This document shows positions 9,234-17,616 of a DNA stretch of 20,670 nt, one piece after another (position 1 is the first letter of the stretch; each line of letters begins with the position of its first letter). Position numbers and translations under genes: made by a program. Source of the DNA: Chara braunii (taxonomy: Eukaryota; Streptophyta; Charophyceae; Charales; Characeae); the NCBI GenBank assembly GCA_003427395.1, contig BFEA01000412.1, forward strand, positions 1,049,038 to 1,069,707, written 5' to 3'. Under the pieces are notes generated by a model. It worked only from the letters and a program-made list of their open reading frames with translations. It was not told the origin of the DNA and searched no databases.

Positions 9234-9747
9234 CGGAACTCCCTCTTGATGTCTCTTAAGCTTGAGGTTACAGCCGCCATACGAGCATCTTCAACTAACC
9301 GATTTCTCCTTCGCAGCCAAACCTCCCCCCTGACCCCGTTTCTACCCACCAGTGAGCCGTCACTCAGCCCACACCCCTCCTTTCCCAAAAAAGCCTAAGC
9401 GATGCCCAATTCTCCAGCGTCTGGCCAGGAAAATTAAATGGGGACAGGTCCCTCTCCAGGGATCCGCCGCGATACCGCCAGCAGAGCCTGTCCACCGACC
9501 ATCGCGCATAGCCAAGTAGCTCCATCCCCCCAAACTTTCCACCAAGTAGCCCCAAGTCAGGGTGGCATCTCCATCCACTTACGCCCCATAGGATGTCTGT
9601 TAAAAACTCTCTTCTCGCCCGGGGCCCTCAATCGCACAATCCCCACGGTTACTCTGAAACAACAAAAAACACATGACGTCACAGCCCCTCAGTCCTTCGC
9701 GCCGCCACGCCGCAAAAGCAGAACAACTGTATTTGACACTAACTCTA
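9234..9747. other. No gene seen
   Basis: C-rich sequence with overlapping short frames on both strands (for example plus-strand 9438-9839, 133 codons, Pro/Ser/Arg-rich and without a domain). Nothing distinguishes these from chance. Confidence 0.35.
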
Positions 9748-10090
9748 TCCGAATTCGCCCGCCATCCCATTTAAAGAGGAAATACACACGACAGCTGGCA
9801 AACTTGCCAAGTGAGGAAAGCTCAGAATACGCACCATAGACCTGCCTCTGTACTTACCATCGTGGCACCACCAGCATCAGCTCCATCCAGATTCGCCCGT
9901 CGCCCGTTTGACACAAAGAATGCACACGCAAAAAATGGTGTCTAGTCCCCTCCGAATTCGCCCACCATCGCCATCTGATGCGAAGCCAGAGGAGTGCAAG
10001 CTCATGCGCCAGCGCCCGCCATCACCATTCAATGTGAAGCCAGAGGGCGCGCCAAGTCGGGAAAGCACTAGAACGCTCATGCGCCGGCGG
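9748..10090. repeat. Irregular repeat array with TCCGAATTCGCCC units
   Basis: TCC(G/A)(A/G)ATTCGCCC starts at 9748, 9886 and 9951. Two neighbouring units, about 9959-10012 and 10013-10087, share CGCCC(A/G)CCATC, GAAGCCAGAGG and GCTCATGCGCC. The plus-strand translation gives a repeated RPPSP...KPE pattern, so this could be a fragment of a repeat-containing protein, but the frame is not sustained over the array. Confidence 0.45.
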
Positions 10091-10139
10091 CTCAGCGCCC
10101 CCTCCTCCTGTTGTCGCCTCTCGATACTGATAGGGTGAT

Positions 10140-10692
10140 AGTCCTGAGTGCTGGTCACACTGAGGTAGGATAGTATGGATAGGGGATGCGCTAGGAGTGT
10201 TGCTGCGAGGATGGGATGGGAGGTGGCCTCGTCTCCTCAGGGCGACCACGGCTGACCGCTTCCGGTGATCAATGTGTGCCTGGTAAGTGGCCTCTACAAC
10301 ACCCTCGACTTCAAACAAACAAACAAAAAAAAAAAATAAAAAAAAATTAGGGTGGTCCGTGGATTCAAATCCTGCTGCCCAAAAGCTTTGCTCCGGCTGC
10401 TCGTGAGATTTGAAAAGCTGCAGGTGTATCGTTGTGGTCAGAATTCCAAGCCAAGTGTTTTTGCATAGTACAATATTAAAATGGGATTTGTCCTCTGGAC
10501 GGATTCAAACTCATGATCTGGCCATTAAGAGTTATATCGACGTTACTGTAGTACATCATTGTGTGAAGTCGCGAACCATAACCATATTTCACGTGCGTCG
10601 AATGATCATTGACAACGGAAACTTTTACTCCAATGGCATGTGTTGCATATTGATACACTGACTGTATAGGTGATCTTACACTTCTGCGGAAA
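10140..10692. other. No gene seen
   Basis: Includes an A-rich tract at 10314-10347 (CAAA units then poly-A) and B-box-like words (GGATTCAAATCC at 10370; GGATTCAAACTC at 10500) without matching A boxes. No coding region is supported. Confidence 0.4.
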
Positions 10693-10834
10693 GGTCCCAC
10701 TCGCAAGGACGATTGGATTGAACGCCTGAATGTGGAGTCGGTCGTGTTTTTGGAGACGTGAAGAAAATCAGGACTGATCTGCTTTTCCGCATCTGTAAAT
10801 GAAACACATCCAAATCCTCTTTGCCAATGGGACC
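10693..10834. mobile_element. Foldback element (family B, copy 1)
   Basis: GGTCCCACTCGCAA..GATTGGATT at the left end pairs with AATCCTCTTTGCCAATGGGACC at the right end, giving a 142-bp foldback whose arms continue inward with mismatches. A related copy lies at 12635-12811. Noncoding, MITE-like; no target duplication is clear. Confidence 0.6.
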
Positions 10835-11010
10835 TCAACCCTGCTCCTCCTTTTTTTTTTTTGATTAAAAGTAGCCTTGAAAGTTTCGCCAAAAGTTTTT
10901 TGACTAAATAAAACAAAACCCACAAAACTGAAGGCTACTAGAATTTCTTCATTGTAAATATAAAATTTGTTCTGAAACTTCAGTGGAGGAACCCCTGCTC
11001 TCATGCTTAT

Positions 11011-11123
11011 TACCTCCTTCCCCCAAATACAACGTACGGTCATTATAGCTGTATTTAGGGCATCTTTCAGTCTAGATACAGCTATAATGACCCTATGTTG
11101 TTTGTATTCGGGGGAAGAAGGTA
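11011..11123. mobile_element. Foldback MITE, TA-flanked (family A, copy 2)
   Basis: The outer 20 bp on each side (11011-11030 and 11104-11123) are reverse complements with two mismatches. They start at TA and read CCTCCTTCCCCCAAATAC on the left. The inner core GGTCATTATAGCTGTAT / ATACAGCTATAATGACC is shared with the copy at 2341-2449. CTCC-rich ends and TA flanks suit Stowaway-type elements mobilised by mariner-like transposases. Confidence 0.75.
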
Positions 11124-11268
11124 GGTCGGTGTTTGCACTCCAGTCCTCTTGGGTGCTTCAAACTGCTAACACAAACTGGAAGGAAAAGTCGCCTCCGACA
11201 TCACAATCTTACCCCCCCAAAAAAAAGAAAAAGGGGTTCAACTTGCGAGGAAAGAGTAGGTAATTCAG

Positions 11269-11270
<2 letters not shown>

Positions 11271-11302
<32 letters not shown>
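11271..11302. repeat. Poly-A tract
   Basis: About 31 consecutive A immediately precede the terminal repeat of the next element. It may be a retroposon tail or simple low-complexity DNA. Confidence 0.9.
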
Positions 11303-11304
<2 letters not shown>

Positions 11305-11308
11305 TAAA

Positions 11309-11998
11309 GGCCTGGACCGCACAGAAATGCAGATAGGGGTAACTAGGGCGCAGTCACCAATTCAGTTTTAAATCCAGTTCAGGCATCCCTCGAACACAAC
11401 ACATCCCCACCCGATCCTAAAGCGGGGTTGTATACATTCGCGCTTTTCCTTGGTTTGACACAACGTTCCGGAAATCGTGACTGAAACGTATTTTGAAACT
11501 GAAACCGTGACCGCGCCCTAGCGTTCCCGGGCGCAAAAGAGTTTTGGGGACCGTACAGCCTGCAGCGGACATCCAGGAACAAATGAAATTTCTTCCACAA
11601 ACCCTTTTCTGGGACCTCACAAACAAAAGATTGCGGCTAGGAAAAACCTACTCTTGTGTTTTCACATCGTCCACATCCTGGAGAAGTCCCACAGGAGGGT
11701 TCCTCACCGCAATTTTGTGTCGATTCTTGAGGGTCTGTCTCTTATACACATCTAGATGTGTATAAGAGACAGGCCATGGAAGGTGGAGGCAGCAGCCAAT
11801 AGCGGTGAAGAGTGCCACAAAAGAAAAAAGAGAGGAGTGCCAACTGAAGCAGGCAACAGTTGGCGCAACTGATTTTTCAAGCCCATATGATGGTTGGCGG
11901 TGGGGTCCCAGCTTCGCTATAATTGTTGTTTCCAAGAAACTTTGCCTGCGTTTCATGGCAAACATCTTTTCCGTCTGCATTTCTGTGGGATCCGGGCC
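11309..11998. mobile_element. Foldback element (family C, copy 1), interrupted by adapter
   Basis: The left end GGCCTGGACCGCACAGAAATG (start 11309) and right end (finish 11998, reverse strand GGCCCGGATCCCACAGAAATG) are inverted repeats, each flanked by AAA. The middle, 11660-11734 and 11773-11830, matches the reverse complement of about 14700-14850, but the 38-bp adapter replaces about 44 bp found there. The family belongs with 12914-13480, 13928-14651 and 14700-14921. Confidence 0.55.
11735..11772. other. Nextera mosaic-end junction (sequencing adapter)
   Basis: CTGTCTCTTATACACATCT (11735-11753) is followed directly by its reverse complement AGATGTGTATAAGAGACAG (11754-11772). This is the Tn5 mosaic-end pair of the Nextera mate-pair circularisation junction. 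It is library DNA left in the assembly, not a genomic palindrome. Confidence 0.97.
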
Positions 11999-12127
11999 AA
12001 AGTTGGCGATTTCGGACATTTGGCAAGTAGTGGAAAACAGATGGCCTTTTTTTTTTGTTTTTTGTTTTTTTTGATTGGCAGCGCATTGAGGGCCGCCTCA
12101 TTCCACACCACTTACGAATTCTTACAT

Positions 12128-12423
12128 TGTAAGGGTGCCCTAACTGGGCGGGGCCAGGGTGATTAATTTACCCTAACTTTTTTTTCGTTCCACAGTCCGT
12201 AAGGAAGACCCGACACTTACCTGCCATTACATCTCGCATGAGGAGGGCCGGGTGTCAGGACATCGACCTGTCGGGCAATCCGTAGGGTTCCACCCTTACA
12301 TATCTAGTCGCCTCCGAGGGCTCCCTAGAGATTTTCATCCTTTTGCCTCGGCGGCCCTTAGTTTTTAGGGCCGGACCCTAACAGCCAAAAATGTGGAACG
12401 ACGATTTTGGAAGAATCCTTACA
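12128..12423 (+). mobile_element. Probable LTR with adjacent primer-binding site
   Basis: A 296-bp segment begins TGTAAGG and ends CCTTACA, a TG...CA unit with 7-bp inverted ends typical of an LTR. Seven bases downstream, TGGTGCCGAAC (12431-12441) has the TGG start of a tRNA-primed primer-binding site, complementary to a tRNA 3' end of the form GTTCGGCACCA. No internal gag-pol or second LTR follows, so it would be a truncated element. Motif-based only. Confidence 0.4.
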
Positions 12424-12441
12424 TTTGTAGTGGTGCCGAAC

Positions 12442-12634
12442 GAGGCCCCGAGAGCTAACTTGAAATTCATAGATTTTTATTTATTTTTTTCCCCTCGAAC
12501 AATTTCTTAAGTGATATTAATTCTTTTTCTTTCGGAAACAGACATTGAGTCACACGGGTTCATGCTCGCAGCATCATGATCTGCAGTATTGTTTGATATT
12601 TTTTTATGATTTTTCTCATGCTGCATCCCCTCTA
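12442..12634. other. A/T-rich, no gene seen
   Basis: Possible remainder of an LTR-element leader, then A/T-rich sequence without coding signal. Confidence 0.35.
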
Positions 12635-12811
12635 TCCAGGAGCATGGTCCCACTCGCAACGGGGATTGGATTAAGATCCTGAATCTGGGCGTGTTTTAGG
12701 CAGAGATGCAGAAAAGGAGTTCAATCTCGATTTTCTGCACCTGTCCACAAACCCAGCCAGATTCAGGCGTTCAATCCAATCCTCTTTGCTGGTGGGAGCT
12801 CGCCCCAGGAG
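12635..12811. mobile_element. Foldback element (family B, copy 2)
   Basis: The left arm (GGTCCCACTCGCAACGGGG then GATTGGATT) pairs with the right arm (AATCCAATCCTCTTTGC then GGTGGGAGCT). The arms continue inward through CCTGAATCTGG / CCAGATTCAGG. The ends share sequence with 10693-10834, defining a two-copy family. Confidence 0.65.
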
Positions 12812-12913
12812 GTGGTGATTAAACCACCTAGATTAAGAGTTGGACCCCACACCTCACCCCTCCACTGACTCACACATTCCACCACATCTACTTCACAGAT
12901 GATTGACAGCTTA

Positions 12914-13480
12914 GGCCTGGACCCCACAGGGATGCGGCAAGGAAAACTTTTGCCCCGGAATTGTTTGGTTTACTCCGCGGAATCATTCCGCGGGGCCCCA
13001 CAGGCTGCGGAATGTGGCGTGGAAAAGCTTCCGAAACCATTTCCACATGGTCTGTGGCATGGAAAAGTGACGCGGGAGGGATTTCCGCTGCAATTTTGTG
13101 CCGACTCTCAAACGTTGGGAGGCGGTGCATCGCGAAGGTTTCCAAGGTCTCCAGCTCAGGCGGGAGTAGAAGATGTCCGAGCAGCCTACACTGTCGTCCA
13201 TGTGTCGCACCACTCCGTCAACCGCCACCCGAAGTCGCCCTCCAACGGACATTGGTGGTTCCTAGGCTCCAGGGGCGGTCACTCGGACGGACCACCACTT
13301 TCCATTTTGGGATGGCACCCCGGGCGCATTTCCTATTACGGAAAGTTCAATCCGCATTTTGCCGCAAAACGGCCTCCGCTGTGGGGTCCCCGCAGAAGGC
13401 TTTCCAAACTTGCCAAGACTCTTCCGACGGCCATTCTGCGGAAACGTCTTTTCCAAAGGAATTCCTGTGGGGTCCAGGCC
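12914..13480. mobile_element. Foldback element (family C, copy 2), TTA-flanked
   Basis: GGCCTGGACCCCACAGG at 12914-12930 is exactly inverted at 13464-13480. The element is flanked by TTA on both sides (12911-12913 and 13481-13483). GG-rich ends plus a TTA 3-bp duplication fit PIF/Harbinger (Tourist-like) elements. Inner repeats of GG(A/G)CCCCAC recur about 70-120 bp in from each end. Plus-strand open frames (for example 12899-13513) run through both terminal repeats and look like chance, so it is non-autonomous. Confidence 0.65.
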
Positions 13481-13483
13481 TTA

Positions 13484-13927
13484 CTCACGTACAACTTTAG
13501 TCAGTACACCTAATAGTACATGACTCACTCGTACAAAGACGCATAAAACACTGGTAAACTCTCAGACCTTTGTACATCTTCCTCATAGGTAGAGAATGGC
13601 AGACCATACATGACGGCCAATTTCAATGAGGATGACACTATTGCTGAGTTTAAGTGTAGTGGGCTAATTGAAAATACAGGGGGCTGCAGAATTGCACTGG
13701 AGTAGGTGGGGCTCCAAGAGGGGATGGGTGACAACAGCAGCTCCAAGGGAGTTCGGGGCCCGGGGGGTTACAGTAGAATGACCACTGTGCATGTGCATTA
13801 ACAGGCAATGACCAGAAATTGATACATGTGACATTGTACATAGACACTGGACCCGGTTTCCTGCAGGTGATGCTCCCCACCAATAGATGGAGCCTGGGAG
13901 AAAAAAAAAAAGAAAAAAAAAAGAGTT
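13484..13927. other. No gene seen
   Basis: Between two family C copies. It holds short overlapping frames and, at its right end, a purine tract (about 13901-13925). The 324-codon minus-strand frame reaching in from 14638 shows no domain and is mostly family C repeat. Confidence 0.4.
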
Positions 13928-14651
13928 GGACCCCACAGGAAAAAGGATGGAAAATCCGGCCAAAAAAATGGGCAGAGAATTTTGGAAAGCTGGAAAGCAG
14001 TTTTGTGGGGACCCCACCACGGAGGACCAAATGCGCCATGGAAAACCTTTGGAAATCAGTTGAGCCAATCGTTGCCTTTCTCCGTCAGCAATCAGGGTCG
14101 GACCCCAGTGCAGTGCGTATGGAAAAGGCGTGCGGCCACGAAAAGCGGGCAAGTTGTTTTGGAATGTTGGAAAAGTGTTTTTCCGGGACCCCACCGCAGA
14201 GTGTGTTTTGCGGCAAAGCGGTATTTTTTCTTCCATAGAAGGAAAGTTTGGTGGTTGAAGTCCGAAAAAGGAAATTGGTTGTTGTCCGGGAGGCCGTGGG
14301 TGGACCTCCGGAAATGGTACTGCACACTCCAATTGGCCGTGGTACTGCACACTCCAATGGACGAACAGTCCGTGGTCTGTCCAGGGGACCTCGTTTTGGA
14401 AAAGTTCAGCATGGTTCGGGGGGCCAACCTCGGCTTTCGGCACAAATTTGCGGCTTGATTTCCTCCGTTCGCCGCGGACGATGTGAAAACCTCCACAGGC
14501 AATCTTCCAGGCCACGAAATGCAGCCTGTGGGGTCCCGGAATACGGCTTTTGGAATACATTTCGGCCTTTCCATAATCCTTTCTGCAAGGTGCGATGTCC
14601 CAGAAACACTTCCGCGGCAAACATTTGCCTTTCCGCATTCCTGTGGGGTCC
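13928..14651. mobile_element. Foldback element (family C, copy 3) with tandem subunits
   Basis: GGACCCCACAGG at 13928-13939 is inverted at 14640-14651. Just inside the left end two related units of about 170 bp (from about 13926 and about 14096) each carry GGACCCCA, a TTTTGGAA(A/T)G(C/T)TGGAAA word and GGGACCCCACC. The reverse complement of such a unit forms the right end of copy 2 (13340-13480). No clear target duplication, so the ends may be incomplete. Confidence 0.5.
14316..14358. repeat. 18-bp direct repeat, 25-bp period
   Basis: GGTACTGCACACTCCAAT occurs exactly at 14316-14333 and 14341-14358, inside family C copy 3. Confidence 0.85.
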
Positions 14652-14699
14652 TACACTCTATTGTTTTGCTCTTGTTTTCTTTGTTTTCCCTTTTTTTTG

Positions 14700-14921
14700 T
14701 GTGGCATTCTTGGTCGCTATAGGCTGCTGCCTCCCATGAGACTTTTCCGAGACTTTTCCAGGAACCACAAGCCCTCCCCCATACCCTCTAGCATTGGCAC
14801 AAAATTGCGGTGAGGAATCCTCCCGCGAGACCTTTCCAGGCTGCGGACTATGTGGAAACAGAAAACTATGTTTTTCCAAGCCGCAATCTTCGGTCTGTGG
14901 GGTCACGGAAAACGGTTTCGC
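14700..14921 (-). mobile_element. Truncated family C copy, cut by the retroelement
   Basis: The reverse complement matches family C interior sequence (CCGCAATTTTGTG, GGAGGCAGCAGCC), and CTGTGGGGTC at 14895-14904 is the family's end motif. Similarity stops at 14921/14922, where the Penelope-like element begins, so that element apparently inserted into or next to this copy. The missing part may lie beyond the right end of the window. Confidence 0.5.
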
Positions 14922-15284
14922 AGGAGAATGGGCTTGATCTAATCATTCCCCGTTGTTTCAAAGGTGTGCCTTGGTGCTTGTGGTTCTTGGTGGAAAAAAC
15001 TTTACTGATTGGTTTTTACGATTTTGGTCCCGGCGGGAGATAGTAGTAATACTTTGTGACCGTTTAATGTATCTGACCGCTTTCGCTCGATAGGTCCTTT
15101 TCTTTTTTGCTTAGGTACCCTGCAAACCTTGGGGGACCTTTAGCGGTTGGTCCCGGACTCGGTCTTTGTGTTTTGATAGCCGCCATGTCCCTGGCAGGTT
15201 TTCTCTTTCTCTTCCTATAGGGTGCACGTATTATGTGGTGCGAATAACGGCTTGGTGCTGTTTTGCCTGCTGACAGCGACGGTT
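14922..15284 (+). repeat. Left pseudo-LTR (minimum extent)
   Basis: Matches 20308-20670 base for base at a constant offset of 5386, with about nine substitutions and no indels (about 97.5% identity). The left limit is sharp: 14921 and 20307 differ. The right limit is set only by the window end, so the repeat may extend to the ribozyme at 15909 or further. Confidence 0.93.
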
Positions 15285-15908
15285 TCAAGGGACTTTGGGG
15301 ATCCTGGGTGTGGTCCAGGGGTTTTTTTTCCGGTAGTACCCTTGCATTTTGATTGTTTCTAGTTGCCTTTACGACCAGATACCTGGTGGATGTCGTGTAT
15401 GTCTGATACCGGGTACTCGGAGCTTCGCCGCGGTCATTTAAGGAGAGCTGAGCTCTGTTTCGATCTCTCACTTGTGTACTATCGCGAATGCGTGAAGACG
15501 GTTGAGTTGTGCGTTGACTGCGGCGCTGGCTGAGGGCAGCGATTTCAGACTGAGAACACCATGGGTGTTGTACGCTGGCTTGCACGATCTCAGCGCTGTG
15601 CTGTGCGTCAAGAATCCTTGTGCCGCTGCTCGGATGTCTGTTTTGATGATGCATCACTCTTCTTCGGTATCGATGCTACGCTTGGGTGAGCCGAGGATTT
15701 CGTTAGGCTTTGATCGATTTGCCGCTGCTGGCATGATGGAGCAGGGGTATGTCTCTATGGATCGCTGGCGGGAGTTCTGGTGTAAGCATACTCGGGTGGT
15801 GAAGGTAGGAGTAGGATAGCAGTATAAATACGAGGCAAGGCTTTGGTAAGGCCTCGTGCTTCCGAGTGGATGGAAGGCATAGTTGGATAGTGTATTCTGA
15901 GGGCTGAG
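15285..15908 (+). other. Noncoding leader of the retroelement
   Basis: No domain-bearing frame. A 105-codon plus-strand frame (15502-15819) has no recognisable features. By analogy with other Penelope-like elements this is probably the rest of the pseudo-LTR and promoter region. Confidence 0.45.
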
Positions 15909-15954
15909 TCCCCCTGAAGAGTCTACGGGCGGCGTAGACGAAACGCGTCGGGGA
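15909..15954 (+). ncRNA. Hammerhead ribozyme motif (small, type I, palindromic stem III)
   Basis: All parts of the hammerhead core are present. Stem I is TCCCC (15909-15913) with GGGGA (15950-15954). The core CTGAAGA is at 15914-15920. Stem II is GTCTACG (15921-15927) with CGTAGAC (15933-15939) across a 5-base GGCGG loop. GAAA is at 15940-15943. Stem III plus cleavage dinucleotide is CGCG-T-C (15944-15949), and predicted self-cleavage follows C at 15949. Stem III is the palindrome ACGCGT with no loop, so one molecule cannot close it but two can pair. Small Penelope-associated hammerheads that cleave as dimers are known. It lies between the left pseudo-LTR and the coding region, as expected for a 5'-end-forming ribozyme. 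Confidence 0.88.
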
Positions 15955-16535
15955 ATGACCGCGTTTGTGATTCTGTACCACTTCATTTTCGCTGATTCGG
16001 AGATTTCACAGTGTATGCTTTCTCTTGTTGAGATGGTGTATGGTTTCAACTTTTGGCGTGCGTAACGGAATGTCTGTATGGGTGTATCTTACTCCTCCGT
16101 TCTCATACTTAAGCAGTCTTGTCGGGCTGTGTCTTTCTTCTCAGATTTACGTGACAACCTGCAGTGTGGTTGAACACTGGGTGGTGGTCACGACGTTGGT
16201 GGAGTTTCAAGTATTGGGATACGGTAAGGTTAGTATCGAAATACGGGAGGGATCCTGTCGTGCTACGCTAGGGTATGGATCGCGTTTTGCTCAAGTGTGC
16301 GCTATGGTTCCCTAAAGAGGATACTTTGGTTAGGATCATTGTGTTTTTTGATAGCGATAGCAATACGATCCGCATTATCGCACGTGTAGATTAGATTTTA
16401 TGTTTCTACCTCTTTTTCATCTTCATCTTCTCTTTCTAAGAAATCATCGGTTGGGTTTTTGCGGGGCTACAACTCTTATCATTTGTCAAAAGTTTTGTCT
16501 TCGCTGGGCACCCTTCGAAACTTGGTCGCGGTAGG
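15955..16535 (+). other. Leader between ribozyme and gag-like frame
   Basis: No supported gene; short frames only. If the ribozyme cuts after 15949, this would be the 5' untranslated leader of the processed RNA. Confidence 0.4.
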
Positions 16536-17419
16536 ATGGCGACGCCAGGCAACAAATGCTTTAATTGCGGGGGTGAGGGCCACTTCGCTAGGGAGTGTCC
16601 CTCTCAGCGTTAGCAGCAGCCGGGAGGAGGAGGAGGTAATACTCTTGCGGCTACTAGATTCTGGACGCCGAGACGCCCGCAGGAAGATAACGAAGAAAAA
16701 GAGTTTTTGCGCCAACTTATTCAAGAAAAGCGAGAGGAGCAGAATCGAAAAAGGGAGATCGAGGAGCGAAGGAAGATGGATGAATTGATCCGCCAAGAGA
16801 TTGAATCGAACACCGAGGCTTTGGAACCCCGCGTGATGACGAAGATTGGGCGGCAGTACCTCGTTACTCGGGAAGAAGCGTGAAGGGAGGAGGGGCGTTC
16901 ACCTGCCTACAGACCTGCTTCTACTCCTGTTAGAGAGAACGTGAGGCATGGTGTTGACTACTAGGACCGTCAGCTTGAAGATATCGAAGAAAGATAGCTA
17001 AGTTGTATGCGATTCGGGAGAGAAAGAGACGAGGAAAAGAACCAGTGCACGCGGCCAGGCGGCCTTTTTGTCAGCGTGTGTATAATAAGGATGACGGTTC
17101 TGTGGTTAATAATAACCTGCGACCTGAGTCCTCGGAGATGGGAGCAGAGCGTGCTCGAACTAAGATTCCGGCGGGGAGTGGGCCGGAACGGATTCTTAAC
17201 TATGTCATGGAGCAACTCCGATTGCTAACTAGGAAGAACAAGGACCAGCTGAAGGTTATCTGTGCTTCTGAAGGTATCCAGTACACCATGAAGGCCCCGA
17301 CGATTGAGAGAATCATTGAGGAAAGAGTTAAGGTGGCATATGAAGGCTTCATCTTTACTCCGGCACCATCACAGGTAGGCAGCCCTGAGGAGGAGGAGGA
17401 ATATACGCCACGTAAGTGA
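16536..17419 (+). pseudogene. Gag-like protein: CCHC zinc knuckle, coiled coil, SAP-like segment (broken)
   Basis: From ATG at 16536 the frame gives a zinc knuckle within the first 21 residues (CFNCGGEGHFAREC, spacing CX2CX4HX4C), the nucleic-acid-binding motif of retroelement Gag proteins. A TAG at 16611 interrupts it. The same frame then continues with a Gly/Pro stretch and a highly charged Glu/Arg/Lys helix (about 16700-16820, coiled-coil-like), with further stops at 16881, 16962 and 16995. Near 16990 the reading moves to another phase, where 17003-17419 is open and ends in an acidic run before TPRK. That part includes a helix-loop-helix segment (KNKDQLKVICASEGIQY then IERIIEERV) resembling a SAP DNA-binding domain. 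It lies inside the pseudo-LTR pair, so probably belongs to the element as ORF1; a nested foreign fragment is possible. Confidence 0.65.
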
Positions 17420-17616
17420 ATCAATGAATTCACTCGGTTCCGACTTTGGCAGAATCTCTTCGAATGTATGCACCGTAGGAACGCACTATGGGAAGGGGGT
17501 GGAGCTTCGCACCTCAGATGTCTTTTTGATAAGTGTGCTACATTATGCTTTGTTGGACTTTGGGAGAGGTATTGTGGATGACTAAGTTTATTTCGCTACT
17601 CCTCAAGGTGAATTAG
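17420..17616 (+). other. Short region between gag-like and endonuclease frames
   Basis: Two phases look weakly coding (INEFTRFRLWQNLFECMHRR right after the 17419 stop; YGKGVELRTSDVFLISVLHY in another phase from about 17472 to a TAA at 17583). This suggests an eroded continuous coding region with indels, joining or separating ORF1 and ORF2. I cannot resolve which. Confidence 0.35.

Noticed and set aside
10353-10400. tRNA-like B-box word (GGATTCAAATCC)
   Set aside because: No A box or cloverleaf at the right distance on either strand, and poly-A lies directly upstream.
11735-11772. A perfect 38-bp palindrome as a transposon end or regulatory site
   Set aside because: The sequence is exactly the Nextera mosaic end and its reverse complement, a library artefact.
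12899-13513. Two overlapping 180-200-codon plus-strand frames
   Set aside because: Both run across the terminal inverted repeats of a non-autonomous element in different phases; no family motif is present.
13664-14638. A 324-codon minus-strand open frame
   Set aside because: It lies almost wholly in foldback family C repeat DNA, passes through a homopurine tract, shows only repeat-derived patterns and no domain, and overlaps equally long frames in other phases.
15502-15819. A 105-codon frame in the retroelement leader
   Set aside because: No domain, overlapped by antisense frames of similar length, and located where pseudo-LTR or promoter sequence is expected.
15940-15966. A longer hairpin stem III (CGCGTC with GACCGCG)
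   Set aside because: It needs a bulge, and then no stem I strand follows the required U-H; the short palindromic version gives a complete stem I with TCCCC.
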